64,000 nucleotides of DNA from Gaiellasilicea sp963829845 (GTDB taxonomy: Bacteria > Actinomycetota > Thermoleophilia > Gaiellales > Gaiellaceae). The notes below the pieces were generated by a model. That model was not told where the DNA came from and searched no databases. It worked only from the letters and a program-made list of their open reading frames with translations. Positions within the stretch are counted from its first letter, which is position 1; the number at the start of each line of letters is the position of its first letter. The stretch lies in assembly GCA_963829845.1 (NCBI GenBank), contig CAWHKD010000030.1:62001-126000 (forward strand), read 5' to 3'. A program made the position numbers and the translations under genes. This document shows positions 49,234 through 58,169 of this stretch, piece by piece.

Positions 49234-50082
49234 TCAGGGCACCTTGAACTCGCCGCGCGCGACCGTCACCGCGGAGCCGCCGACCTCGACCGACTCGATC
49301 GCGTCGCCGGAGCCGCTCGCGCGGGCGAAGAGCGTCGAGGGCCGCCCGATCTCCGTCCCCTGCTCGATCTCGATCTCCTCGCCCCACGGCACGACGTCAT
49401 GACGGGCCAGGTGGCAGGCGAGTGGTCCGGCAGCGGAGCCTGTCGCGGCGTCCTCGCCGACGCCGTCGAGTGGCGAGAACATGCGCACCTTCCAGCTCTG
49501 GCCCGTGCCGGCGGCCGCGAGCGCACCGACGATGTCCAGCTCGCCGAGCGCGTTCATGTCCGGCCGCAGTCGGGCGACGTCCTCCTTCGACCCGAGCACG
49601 ACGTACGCATGCCGAACGCCGTTGTCGTAGACCTCGACCGGCAGCCGCGAGCCCTCGACACCGAGCGCCGCGCACAGCTCCTCCACGTGCTCGTACGGCG
49701 CGACGGTCGGCACCGGCTGCGTCATCCGGCCGAAGACGATCCGTCCGCTCGGGTCGCGCTCCAACTCGACCGGAACGATGCCGTTGCCGGTCTCGAGCGC
49801 GATCGTCCCCAGCTGCAGCGGCGCGCCGAGTACGAACGCCGCTCCGAGGCACGGGTGGCCGGCGAACTGAAGCTCGTTCTGCGGCGTGAAGATCCTGATC
49901 CGCACGGTCCCGCCCTCGCGCGGCGGCAGCACGAAGACGGTCTCGGAGAGGCCGAGCTCGAGTGCCAGCGCCTGCATCGTCAGCTCGTCGAGGTCGCGGG
50001 CGTCCGTGAAGACCGCAAGCTGGTTCCCTGCGAGCGGCGTGTCGGTGAAGACGTCGGCGACCACGTAGCGGAACGAGCGCAT
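49234..50082 (-). CDS. PhzF family epimerase/isomerase-like protein
   Basis: A 282-residue two-lobed protein: RYVVADVFTDTPLAGNQLAVFTDA, IFTPQNELQFAGHPCLGAAFVLG (first lobe with the conserved F-A-G-H-P) and MFSPLDGVGEDAATGSAAGPLACHL (second lobe; D-A-A-T-G-S-A is the PhzF signature). PhzF isomerises a dihydroxyanthranilate in phenazine synthesis, but most homologs are of unknown function and no other phenazine gene is here. ATG follows TAGATT by 7 nt. Confidence 0.9.
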   Translation of the reverse strand: MRSFRYVVADVFTDTPLAGNQLAVFTDARDLDELTMQALALELGLSETVFVLPPREGGTVRIRIFTPQNELQFAGHPCLGAAFVLGAPLQLGTIALETGNGIVPVELERDPSGRIVFGRMTQPVPTVAPYEHVEELCAALGVEGSRLPVEVYDNGVRHAYVVLGSKEDVARLRPDMNALGELDIVGALAAAGTGQSWKVRMFSPLDGVGEDAATGSAAGPLACHLARHDVVPWGEEIEIEQGTEIGRPSTLFARASGSGDAIESVEVGGSAVTVARGEFKVP

Positions 50083-50089
50083 CGCCTTG

Positions 50090-50099
50090 AATCTATCCT
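50090..50099. promoter_or_regulatory. Interlocked divergent leaderless -10 boxes (phzF-like / sixA-like)
   Basis: Minus strand TAGATT (50095-50090) is 7 nt before the PhzF-like ATG. Plus strand TATCCT (50094-50099) is 8 nt before the SixA-like GTG. The two boxes overlap by 2 bp, so the genes should compete for polymerase. Confidence 0.5.
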
Positions 50100-50107
50100 C
50101 AAGCCTC

Positions 50108-50494
50108 GTGCGACTGATCCTCGTCCGCCACGCCCATTCGGATCCCGGCGACCCCGACGAGCTGCGCCCGCTCAGCGCCCGCGGCCGCGACGAGGCACGC
50201 GCGCTCGGCGAGCGGCTGGCAGCGGAAGCGCCGGACCTCGTCGTCTCGAGCCCGTTGCTTCGCGCCCGCGAGACCGCCACCGCGATCGCCAAAGCCGCGG
50301 GCGTCGAGCTTCGGATCGACGAGCGGCTCGCGCCCGGTGCCGCCGCCGACGACCTCGTCGCGGTCATCGAGGGAGCCGGCCAGACCGTGGTCACGGTCGG
50401 CCACCAACCGGACTGCTCCGAGATCGCGCTCGCTCTCACAGGCGCGGATCCCGGCTTCCCGACCGCAGGCGCCTACGAGCTCGAGGTCAGCTGA
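50108..50494 (+). CDS. SixA-type histidine phosphatase
   Basis: A 128-residue protein: LILVRHAHSDPGD (R-H catalytic motif at the N-terminus), VVSSPLLRARETATAIAKAAG and VVTVGHQPDCSEIAL (second catalytic His). The short length is typical of SixA, which dephosphorylates phosphohistidine proteins, but small-molecule phosphatase roles are equally possible. GTG start, leaderless type. It overlaps the end of the convergent padR gene by 8 bp. Confidence 0.87.
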   Translation: MRLILVRHAHSDPGDPDELRPLSARGRDEARALGERLAAEAPDLVVSSPLLRARETATAIAKAAGVELRIDERLAPGAAADDLVAVIEGAGQTVVTVGHQPDCSEIALALTGADPGFPTAGAYELEVS

Positions 50495-51005
50495 GCCGCC
50501 GCTCCAGGTCGCGCCACCAGGAGGCGTCCCACTCCATCAGCTCGATCCCGTAGCGCAGCACCGCGCCGCTCGACTCGTCCAGCTCGCCGAGCTCGTCGCC
50601 GATCCGGCGAAACATGGTGGCCGACTCCTCGTACCACGCCTGCCGCCGGCGAATCAGATCGAGCCGCTGCTCCGCCGACATCAGGTCGCTGAAGAAGAGC
50701 TTCAGCAGGCCCTCGTCACGAACCTCGTACGCTTCATCCGGCTCCTCGAACCACGCGTGAAGGGCGTCTCGTCCGGCGTCGGTCAGGCTGAAGACCCGGC
50801 GCGGGACCCGCCCGCGGGGCTCCTCACGCGACTCGACGAGCCCGTCCGTTTCCAGCCGCCGCAGTTCCGGGTAGATCTGGCCGTAGCTCGCGCCCCAGAA
50901 GAAGCGCGTCGACTGATCCGTAATCTGCTTGATCTCGTAGCCGGTATGCGGCTGCCAGGCGAGCAGGCCCAGGATCACGCGTGCTGTGGGGCTGAGACTT
51001 GACAT
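50487..51005 (-). CDS. PadR-family transcriptional regulator
   Basis: A 172-residue regulator. The PadR winged helix is SPTARVILGLLAWQPHTGYEIKQITDQSTRFFWGASYGQIYPELRRLETDGLVESREE...RRVFSLTDAGRDAL, followed by the C-terminal Vir_act_alpha dimerisation region (LLKLFFSDLMSAEQRLDLIRRRQAWYEES). It is divergent from an ABC-2 exporter. Its own start codon lies inside one arm of the inverted repeat at 51001-51044, so it probably represses both itself and the transporter until a ligand binds. Confidence 0.92.
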   Translation of the reverse strand: MSSLSPTARVILGLLAWQPHTGYEIKQITDQSTRFFWGASYGQIYPELRRLETDGLVESREEPRGRVPRRVFSLTDAGRDALHAWFEEPDEAYEVRDEGLLKLFFSDLMSAEQRLDLIRRRQAWYEESATMFRRIGDELGELDESSGAVLRYGIELMEWDASWWRDLERRLS

Positions 51006-51044
51006 ATCTGCCAGATGCATATTAACCTCTCTACCAGATATGTC
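51001..51044. promoter_or_regulatory. PadR operator: inverted repeat containing both start codons
   Basis: GACATATCTG (51001-51010) and CAGATATGTC (51035-51044) are a perfect 10-bp inverted repeat, with a second partial copy (CCAGATGCATAT) after the left arm. The padR ATG (51005, minus) and the ABC ATPase ATG (51040, plus) are each inside an arm, so both proteins begin M-S-S. The AT-rich middle (CATATTAACC) probably contains both -10 regions. Confidence 0.65.
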
Positions 51045-51888
51045 TAGCGCCATCTCGGTGACCGGCCTGCGCAAGTCGTACGACGGCGTCGAGGCGGTCC
51101 GCGGGATCGACTTCGAAGTTGCGGCAGGAGAGGTCTTCGGCCTGCTCGGCCCGAACGGCGCCGGCAAGACGACGACGGTCGAGATCCTCGAGGGCTACCG
51201 GAAGCGCGACGGCGGCGACGTCTCCGTACTCGGCTTCGACCCGGGCCGCGCCGAGCGGGCGTTCCGTGAGCGGATCGGCGTCGTCCTGCAGCAGTCGGAG
51301 CTCTGGCCGGTGTTGACCGTCCGCGAGGTGCACAGGATCTTCGCCGGCTACTACCAGCACCCGCGCGACGTCGACGAGGTGATCGGCCTCGTCGGCCTGG
51401 CCGAGAAGCGGGACGCCCAGGTGAAGACGCTCTCGGGCGGCCAGAAGCGTCGGCTCGACCTCGGCGTCGCGCTGGTCGGCGACCCCGAGCTCGTCTTCCT
51501 CGACGAGCCGACGACCGGGTTCGACCCGGCGGCGCGGCGGAACGCCTGGGAGCTGGTCCGCTCCCTCCGCGCGCTCGGCAAGACGATCCTCCTGACGACG
51601 CACTACCTCGACGAGGCGCAGCAACTGGCCGACCGCGTCGCAGTGCTCCGCGCCGGCGAGATCGTCCGCATGGGCAGGCCGTCCGAGCTGACGGCGAGCG
51701 CCGGCGTCCAGATCCGCTACCGGCGCCTCGGCGAGCAGGTCGTGCTCGAAACCGATGAGCCGACGCGCGCACTGCACGAGCTGACCGGCCGCGCCCTCGC
51801 CGAGGGCTTCGAGCTCGAGGAGCTCGAGCTGCGCCGGGCGACACTCGAGGACGTCTACCTCGACCTCGTCGCGGAGGACGAGGCATGA
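51040..51888 (+). CDS. ABC-2 type transporter ATP-binding protein
   Basis: A 282-residue ATPase: Walker A GLLGPNGAGKTTTVEILEG, Q-loop VVLQQSELWPVL, signature TLSGGQKRRLDLGVALVG, Walker B LVFLDEPTTGFDP and H-loop LLTTHYLDEA. This is the DrrA/CcmA drug-export class. It is coupled by ATGA overlap to the permease gene and divergent from padR, a standard ligand-induced efflux arrangement. The start at MSSAISVTGL is chosen because upstream sequence belongs to the operator. Confidence 0.94.
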   Translation: MSSAISVTGLRKSYDGVEAVRGIDFEVAAGEVFGLLGPNGAGKTTTVEILEGYRKRDGGDVSVLGFDPGRAERAFRERIGVVLQQSELWPVLTVREVHRIFAGYYQHPRDVDEVIGLVGLAEKRDAQVKTLSGGQKRRLDLGVALVGDPELVFLDEPTTGFDPAARRNAWELVRSLRALGKTILLTTHYLDEAQQLADRVAVLRAGEIVRMGRPSELTASAGVQIRYRRLGEQVVLETDEPTRALHELTGRALAEGFELEELELRRATLEDVYLDLVAEDEA

Positions 51889-52634
51889 CCCTCTTCTGGC
51901 ACCAGCTGCGGGCCGAGCAGCTGACGTTCTGGCGCAGCCGCGAAGCGGCGATCTTCGTCTTCCTGTTCCCGCCCCTGCTCTTCGTGCTGCTCGCCTCGGT
52001 CTTCGGCGAAGGGATCGAGGACGGGCGATCGGTCTCGAGCTATCTCGTCGCGGGCCTGATCGGCTACGCCGTCGCGAACACGGCACTCGGCGGCCTCGCG
52101 ATCACACTCGTGATCCGGCGCGAGCAGGGACTGCTGAAGCGGCTGCGCTCGACTCCGCTCCCCGGCAGCCTCTACCTCGCCACCGTCCTGATCTCGAACC
52201 TCCTGATCGTCGTGCTTCAGTCGTTGACCGTGATCGCGCTCGGCGTACTCCTCTTCGACGCCGACGTGCCCGAGCAGGCGCTGCAATTCATCCTCACGCT
52301 CGTGATCGGCGCCGCCTGCTTCGCGGGGCTCGGCCTCGCCGCCGCAGCGCTGATTCGCTCCGAGGAAGCCGTCGCTGCCGTCGTGAACGTGATCGTGCTG
52401 CCGATGTCGTTCCTCTCCGGAGCGTTCGGCGAGACGGACAACCTGCCCCGCGCGCTCGAGCTCGTGGCCGACGTCCTGCCGCTCAAGTACCTGATCGAGC
52501 TCGTGCTCGCGACGTACGTCGACGGCGACCCGATCTCGAAGCACCTAGGAGCGGTCGGCGTCATGGCCGCCTGGGGCGCCGGCGGCTACCTCGTCGCCCG
52601 CGCCCGCTTCGGGTGGGAGCCGCGCGAGCGTTAG
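51885..52634 (+). CDS. ABC-2 type transporter permease
   Basis: A 249-residue membrane protein with six hydrophobic segments (AAIFVFLFPPLLFVLLASVFG, YLVAGLIGYAVANTALGGLAITLVI, YLATVLISNLLIVVLQSLTVIALGVLLF, FILTLVIGAACFAGLGLAAAALI, VAAVVNVIVLPMSFLSGAFG, LGAVGVMAAWGAGGYLVA). VLPMSFLSGAFG is characteristic of ABC-2 permeases. It pairs with the preceding ATPase to export a drug, lipid or polysaccharide. Confidence 0.92.
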   Translation: MTLFWHQLRAEQLTFWRSREAAIFVFLFPPLLFVLLASVFGEGIEDGRSVSSYLVAGLIGYAVANTALGGLAITLVIRREQGLLKRLRSTPLPGSLYLATVLISNLLIVVLQSLTVIALGVLLFDADVPEQALQFILTLVIGAACFAGLGLAAAALIRSEEAVAAVVNVIVLPMSFLSGAFGETDNLPRALELVADVLPLKYLIELVLATYVDGDPISKHLGAVGVMAAWGAGGYLVARARFGWEPRER

Positions 52635-52666
52635 AGGACTTTCGGAGCAGGGTAGAAGGAGTCGCA

Positions 52667-52978
52667 ATGCAGAATCTCGCCCCGATCGCCTTCCTCGACG
52701 AAGACGGCGACATCCGCGTCAATTTCGGCATGTTCGCCGGCCGCGAGGCCACGAAGGCCGAGATCGACGACCTGGCGAGAGCGCTGCTGGAGGAGGTCGA
52801 CGCGATCACGATCGTCGCCGAGCAGCGGACGATCGCCGACCAGGAGATGGAGGCGTCGGTGCACCAGATCCGGATCGAGCTGAGCGAGGACGACCCCGGG
52901 CGGCCGCTCCTGATCACGGAACAATGGGCCACAGCCTGCGTGGCCGAGCGCCACTCTGAATTTTCCGCGCAGGAATGA
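52667..52978 (+). CDS. Small acidic hypothetical protein
   Basis: A 103-residue acidic protein: LAPIAFLDEDGDIRVNFGMFAGREATKAEIDDLARALLEEVDAITIVAEQRTIADQEMEASVHQIRIEL. No family recognised. The repeated beta-alpha pattern suggests a compact ferredoxin-like fold. AAGGAG lies 7 nt before the ATG, so unlike its neighbours it uses a Shine-Dalgarno. The stop codon is within a hairpin that begins the intergenic region before typA. Confidence 0.6.
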   Translation: MQNLAPIAFLDEDGDIRVNFGMFAGREATKAEIDDLARALLEEVDAITIVAEQRTIADQEMEASVHQIRIELSEDDPGRPLLITEQWATACVAERHSEFSAQE

Positions 52979-53004
52979 GCATCCGCAGACGCGGATACTC
53001 ATTC
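52973..53004 (+). terminator. Stem-loop after the 52667 gene
   Basis: GAATGAG-C-ATCCGC pairs with GCGGAT-A-CTCATTC around a 4-nt loop (one internal C/A mismatch). It overlaps the stop codon of the small acidic protein. Confidence 0.6.
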
Positions 53005-53021
53005 GCGCAAGATCCCTAAAG

Positions 53022-53036
53022 GGCCGCTTTGCGGCC
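53022..53036 (+). terminator. Rho-independent-type terminator before typA
   Basis: GGCCGC-TTT-GCGGCC (6-bp GC stem) followed by GGTTTTCCTT, giving a short U-rich tail in the transcript. It ends the unit upstream of typA. Confidence 0.65.
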
Positions 53037-53067
53037 GGTTTTCCTTGACGGTCGGTACTGTGGCTCG

Positions 53068-54913
53068 GTGGCCAGCCGCTCCGATCTCCGCAACGTCGCG
53101 ATCGTCGCGCACGTGGACCACGGCAAGACCACGCTCGTCGACGCGATGCTCTGGCAGTCCGGCGCCTTCCGTGCGAACCAGGACGTCAACGAGCGCGTGC
53201 TCGACTCGATGGACCTCGAGCGCGAGAAGGGGATCACGATCCTGGCCAAGAACACGGCGTTCCGCTACGGCGAGACGAAGATCAACATCGTCGACACCCC
53301 GGGACACGCGGACTTCGGCGGCGAGGTCGAGCGCGGGCTGACGATGGTCGACGGCGTCCTCCTGCTCGTCGACGCGAGCGAGGGGCCGCTGCCGCAGACG
53401 CGCTTCGTGCTGCGCAAGGCGCTCGAGGCGAAGCTGCCGGTGATCCTCGTCGTCAACAAGGTCGACCGTCCTGACGCGCGGATCGAGGAGGTGGTGAACG
53501 AGGTCTACGAGCTCTTCCTCGACCTCGACGCCGACGAGAGCCAGATCGAGTTTCCGATCGTCTACACGAACGCCCGCGAAGGGCGAGCGGGCTCCGAGCC
53601 GGAGGCGCTGGCCGATGATCTGGAGCCGCTCTTCGAGCTCCTGCTCGAGACGATCCCGCCGCCCGGCCACGATCCCGACCATCCGCTGCAGGCGCTCGTG
53701 ACGAACCTCGATGCGTCGCCGTATGTGGGCCGCCTCGCGCTCGCGCGAGTCCAGCACGGGACGATTCGCAAGGGCCAGCAGGTCGCCTGGTGCCGCGCCG
53801 ACGGGAAGATCGAGCGCGCGAAGGTGACCGAGCTGTACGTGACCGAGGCGCTCGACCGCGTCGAGGCGGACGAAGCCGGCCCGGGTGAGATCGTCGCGGT
53901 TGCCGGCCTGCCCGAGGTGACGATCGGCGAGACACTCGCCGACCCGGACGACCCGCGCCCGCTGCCGGTCTCGACCGTCGACGAGCCGAGCCTCTCGATG
54001 ACGATCGGGATCAACACCTCGCCTCTCTCCGGGCGGGAGGGCGACAAGCTGACCGCGAGCATGCTCAAGGGCAGGCTCGACCAGGAGCTCGTCGGCAACG
54101 TCTCCCTCCGCGTGCTACCCACGGAGCGGCCGGACACCTGGGAGGTGCAGGGTCGCGGCGAGCTCCAGCTGGCCGTGCTGGTCGAGCTGATGCGACGCGA
54201 GGGGTTCGAGCTAACGGTCGGCAAGCCCCAGGTCGTGACGCAACTCGTCGACGGGAAGGTTCACGAGCCGGTCGAGCGGCTCGCGATCGACGCGCCCGAG
54301 GACTACGTCGGTGTCCTCACCCAGCTGCTCGCGCTGCGAAAGGGCCGACTCGAGCAGATGGTCAACCACGGCACGGGCTGGGTCCGGCTCGACTACCTCG
54401 TCCCAGCGCGCGGGCTGATCGGCTTTCGCACCGAGTTCCTGACCGAGACCCGCGGCACCGGCATCCTCCACCATGTCTTCGACCGCTACGAGCCCTGGCA
54501 CGGGGAGCTGCGGACCCGGCCGACCGGAAGCCTGGTCGCCGATCGTCGCGGCCCCGCGACGTCGTTCGCGCTCCAGAACCTGCAGGAGCGTGGCGCCATG
54601 TTCATCGGCCCGACGACCGAGGTCTACGAGGGAATGATCGTCGGAGAAAACGCGCGCTCGGAGGATCTCGACGTCAACGCGACCAAGGAGAAGAAGCTGA
54701 CGAACATGCGCTCGTCGAGCGCCGACGAGCTCGTCCGCCTGATCCCGCCGCGGCCGATGTCGCTCGAGCAGGCGCTCGAGTTCATCCGCGAGGACGAGTG
54801 CATCGAGGTGACGCCGGCGAGCGTCCGCCTGCGCAAGGTCGAGCTCGACGCATCCCGCCGGCAGAGCTCGGCGAGCAAGAAGGCGAAGGCGCTGCGCGAC
54901 CGCCGGCACCTAG
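53068..54913 (+). CDS. typA: GTPase TypA/BipA
   Basis: A translational GTPase with G1 AIVAHVDHGKTTLVDAMLWQSG, switch I REKGITI, G3 VDTPGHADFGGEVERG and G4 VVNKVDRPDARIEEV. A TypA-specific C-terminal half follows (YLVPARGLIGFRTEFLTETRGTGILHHVFDRYEPWHG and EKKLTNMRSSSADELVRLIPPRPMSLEQALEFI). It binds ribosomes in stress or ribosome assembly. GTG follows TACTGT by 6 nt. The open frame does not stop at the expected end (~54900) but runs to 56082 antisense to the next gene. A TAG at 54911-54913, reached by a +1 shift, is the likely true stop. Confidence 0.93.
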
Positions 54914-56475
54914 TTTCTGGCGCGCTCGACCGCCGAGCAAAGCCGCCCGCGGACGTCGAGCTCGCGCTCGACCGGCCCCGTTACGAGCTCGCGTGCCACC
55001 GCGTCGACCTGGTCCCGCAGGGAACGGGCCGCCCTCCGCGCTCGTCTGTTCGCCCCGACGCCGTTCACGAGCCGCGCCAGGAACGCCAGTACCAGGCCGG
55101 CCGCGGCACCGCCGAGGAGGAGCCACGTTGGGATCGGGATCCCCGCAACTTCGGGGAGCGGGACGACGTCCTCGATCCGGAGCCAGCCGAGGAGCGCGAG
55201 AGCGACAAGCCAGAGTGCGCCGGCGGCCAATGCGATCGCGAAGGCGCTCTGGAGCCAGCCCGCGACCCGCCACCACCGCGGCCGCGACATTCGAAGGTCG
55301 GCGCCGGCGACGGCGCGATCGAGGCCGTCCGCCACTTCCTCGTCGGCCGCGACTGCCGCTTCCCGCACGAGCCGCGGCCAGGGCGGCGCGAGCCCCTCCG
55401 TCGCTCCGTCGGCCAGGCGACGCGCAGCACTGGCCACCTGCGCACGCTGGACGTCCGTCGGCGGCGGCATCGAGGTGCGCGTCTGCGGCTCCGGCGACTC
55501 CGAGAGCCTGAGGCGGCGGAGCGGGTCTGGCCGGAAGCGCCGGAGCCAGCGGACGGGCGGCCATCCGGTAGCAAGGACGCCTCGGCGCAGGTGGGCTGCT
55601 CGCACGGCGCGGACGACGGCCGGAACGCCAGCGGCCTCCTCGAGCGCCTCCTGAAGGCGCCGCGAGTCCTCTGCCCTGACGCCCCGCGCTCTGCCCTCGC
55701 AACTCGCCGCCAGCGGCTCTGCCGCCCGCTCGAGGTCGGCGGCCAGCTTGGCCACCGCGGCGTCCCGCGCCGCGACCCGCTCGGCGAGCAGCCGCCGCAG
55801 CTCGGGAATCCCGTCGCCGCTCTTCGCCGAGACGACGACGAGCGGGAGCTTCGGCAGGCCGTCGCGCTCGAGCAGGCGTTCCATGTCCGTTCGCCACGCC
55901 TGCACGTCGTCCGCTCCGAGCAGGTCGGCCTGGTTGAGGACGACGCCCATCGCCTCTGCGTGTGTCGCCAGCGGCCTGAGGTAGCGGTCGTGCAGGGAGG
56001 CGTCGGCGTACTTCTGCGGCTCGACGACCCAGAGGACGAGGTCGGCGAGACCGATTACGCGCTCGGCTTCGAGCCGATGTGATCTCTCGATCGAGTCGAA
56101 GTCCGGAAGGTCGAGCAGCACGAGGCCGCCGAGCCCGTCGTCGCCGAGGAGGTGACGGCGGCCGACCTCGAGCCAGTCGAGCAGCGCATCACTGCCGTCG
56201 CCCCAGCTCGCAGCCTGCCCGACCGACGTCGTCGGCCGGCGCCGCCCGACTGCGGCCAGGTCCGTGCCGGTGAGGACGTTGAAGAGCTGCGACTTGCCGA
56301 CGCCGGTGGGGCCGGCGAGCGCGACGACCGTCGACTCGAGACCCAGCCCTAGCCGCGCACCCGCACGCTGGACGACGGCGCGAGCCGCGTCGACATGCGC
56401 GTCGTCGAGCCTGCCGGAGGCGAGATCGGCCGCCTCGCGCAGCGCCGCGAGCCGCTGATCGAGCTTCCCGCTCAC
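54910..56475 (-). CDS. YfjP-like membrane-associated GTPase
   Basis: A 521-residue protein. The GTPase domain has G1 VVALAGPTGVGKSQLFNVLTG, G3 LVLLDLPDFDSIERSH, and a G4-position that reads V-L-N-Q-A-D (usual N-K-x-D) with SAKSGDG as G5. Around residues 405-465 there are two transmembrane helices (AIALAAGALWLVALALLGWL and WLLLGGAAAGLVLAFLARLV). It overlaps the upstream dynamin-like gene by 4 bp. Paired GTPases of this type are widespread in actinobacteria; a membrane-remodelling role is possible by analogy with streptomycete DynA/DynB. Confidence 0.85.
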   Translation of the reverse strand: MSGKLDQRLAALREAADLASGRLDDAHVDAARAVVQRAGARLGLGLESTVVALAGPTGVGKSQLFNVLTGTDLAAVGRRRPTTSVGQAASWGDGSDALLDWLEVGRRHLLGDDGLGGLVLLDLPDFDSIERSHRLEAERVIGLADLVLWVVEPQKYADASLHDRYLRPLATHAEAMGVVLNQADLLGADDVQAWRTDMERLLERDGLPKLPLVVVSAKSGDGIPELRRLLAERVAARDAAVAKLAADLERAAEPLAASCEGRARGVRAEDSRRLQEALEEAAGVPAVVRAVRAAHLRRGVLATGWPPVRWLRRFRPDPLRRLRLSESPEPQTRTSMPPPTDVQRAQVASAARRLADGATEGLAPPWPRLVREAAVAADEEVADGLDRAVAGADLRMSRPRWWRVAGWLQSAFAIALAAGALWLVALALLGWLRIEDVVPLPEVAGIPIPTWLLLGGAAAGLVLAFLARLVNGVGANRRARRAARSLRDQVDAVARELVTGPVERELDVRGRLCSAVERARN

Positions 56476-58151
56476 GCAGCCCGGCGAACGGCATCGACGG
56501 CCGCGTGCAGCCGCGCGAAGCCATCCGCCTCCGGCACCACCTCGTCGAGCAGGGCGTGGAACCGGCCGGCCTCCTTGCGCAGCAGGCGGTCGACGCGCTC
56601 GATCAGATCCTCGCGGGCCCGCGAGGCCAGCGTCCGTACTGCCTGGTCGCCGAAGATCGCCTCGAGCACCTTCTGGCCCACGGCGGAGGTTCCGCCCGCG
56701 ACGACCACCTCGGCACCGGTGAGGCCGCCGGTGTGCGCGAAGACCGCGAGCATCACCGTCAGCCCGGCGCCGTTGACGCCGAGCGACGCAAAGCGCGCCG
56801 TCGCCCGCTTAGAGGCACCTTCCTCGCGGACGAGGTCGAAAACGACGTCTTGCCACGCACGTACCTCGTCCTCTGCCGAGGTCGCGAGCTCGACAGTCGC
56901 CCGCTCGAGCGCAGGAGCATCCCGGAGCAACGCGCGCCCCGGCACGCGCTCCCTCCACGCCCGCGCCGTCCGCTCCGCGGCTCGCTCGGCGGCCGTGCGC
57001 ACGACCGCCTCGACCCGATGCTCGACCGCCACCTTGAGCTCCGCATCTGCAGCCGGCGCGCCCGTGACGATGCTCTTGAGCCGGTCGCGAAGCCAGCCCA
57101 CGCGAGTCTCGAGCGCGCGCATGACATCGCCGGTTCCAACGACCTCATGCCACCGCGCGAGGACCTCCCCGCGCAGCAGCGAGCCGCTCCGCAGCGCCGT
57201 CTCGACCTCCCGCAGCGCGTCCGCGTAGGCGTGATCGGCTTCGGCGCGGAGCTCGGCCGATGCCGCGAGCTGCTCCATCGCGGCCCGCTCGACGACGAGC
57301 GCCCGCACCGGCAGACTCGCCAGCGCGCCGCGCAGCGTCCTCCGCACGAGCGCCGCCCGCGCTTGTGCGTCTGCCGCGAGCCCGTCGAGCCAGGCCCGCA
57401 CCGGCCAGAGCGCACCCGCCGGCAGCAGCTCCTGCTCGAGCTGCACCTCGGGGACTACGAGAACCTCGGCGTCGCCGAGCTGCTGCGCCTCGAGCATCTG
57501 CCGCAGGTGCCCCGGCACCTGCCGGTCCGCGTCCGCCGGCACCCGGTTCAGCACGATCGAGAGAGCCGTTCCGCGCTCGCGCGCGGAGCGGAGGAACTCC
57601 CACGGCACGGCGTCGGCGTAGCGCGCCGCGGTCGTGATGAAGAGCCAGCCGTCCGCGGCGGCGAGCAACTGGTTCGCCAGAGCGCGATTCTCCCCGAGCA
57701 CCGAATCGATGTCCGGCGAGTCGAGCAGCGCCAACCCGGGCGGAAGCGAGGTCGTCGCCACGAGCTGGAGCGTTCCCGCCGCACCGGCCCCGCCGCTCAT
57801 CCGCGCGAGTCCAGGCAGGACACGGTCGCCTTCGAACGCCGGCACGTCCTCCGGATTGCAGGCGAGCACGGGCGCGCGGGTCGTCGGGCGGAGCACGCCG
57901 GCCGGGCTGATGATCGAGCCGACAAGACTGTTGACGAGCGTCGACTTGCCGGCGCCGGTCGACCCGCCGACGACGATCAACGCAGGCGCGTCGAGCCGGC
58001 GCAGCCGCGGCAGGACGTAGTCGTCGACCTGCGCGACCAGGTCGTCGCGGACTCGCCGTGCCTCGTCGGCGCCGGGAACGTCGAGCGCGAGCCGCACCGC
58101 GCGGAGGTCTTCCCGGAGCCGCTCCAGCGGCCCGATCGGATCCGAGGTCAT
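56472..58151 (-). CDS. Dynamin-family GTPase
   Basis: A 559-residue protein. GTPase motifs are VVGGSTGAGKSTLVNSLVGSIISPAGVLRPTTRAPV (G1 and the dynamin-type P-T-T G2), GLALLDSPDIDSVLGENRALANQLL (G3) and SIVLNRVPAD (G4-like). A long helical region follows, with a short hydrophobic stretch (GLTVMLAVFAHTGGLTGAEVVVAGG) that may contact membrane. It is the upstream partner of the YfjP-like GTPase. The pair resembles bacterial dynamin-like systems that act at membranes during division or stress; which process is involved here is unknown. Confidence 0.85.
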   Translation of the reverse strand: MTSDPIGPLERLREDLRAVRLALDVPGADEARRVRDDLVAQVDDYVLPRLRRLDAPALIVVGGSTGAGKSTLVNSLVGSIISPAGVLRPTTRAPVLACNPEDVPAFEGDRVLPGLARMSGGAGAAGTLQLVATTSLPPGLALLDSPDIDSVLGENRALANQLLAAADGWLFITTAARYADAVPWEFLRSARERGTALSIVLNRVPADADRQVPGHLRQMLEAQQLGDAEVLVVPEVQLEQELLPAGALWPVRAWLDGLAADAQARAALVRRTLRGALASLPVRALVVERAAMEQLAASAELRAEADHAYADALREVETALRSGSLLRGEVLARWHEVVGTGDVMRALETRVGWLRDRLKSIVTGAPAADAELKVAVEHRVEAVVRTAAERAAERTARAWRERVPGRALLRDAPALERATVELATSAEDEVRAWQDVVFDLVREEGASKRATARFASLGVNGAGLTVMLAVFAHTGGLTGAEVVVAGGTSAVGQKVLEAIFGDQAVRTLASRAREDLIERVDRLLRKEAGRFHALLDEVVPEADGFARLHAAVDAVRRAA

Positions 58152-58169
58152 GGCTGCCTGCGTACCCGC

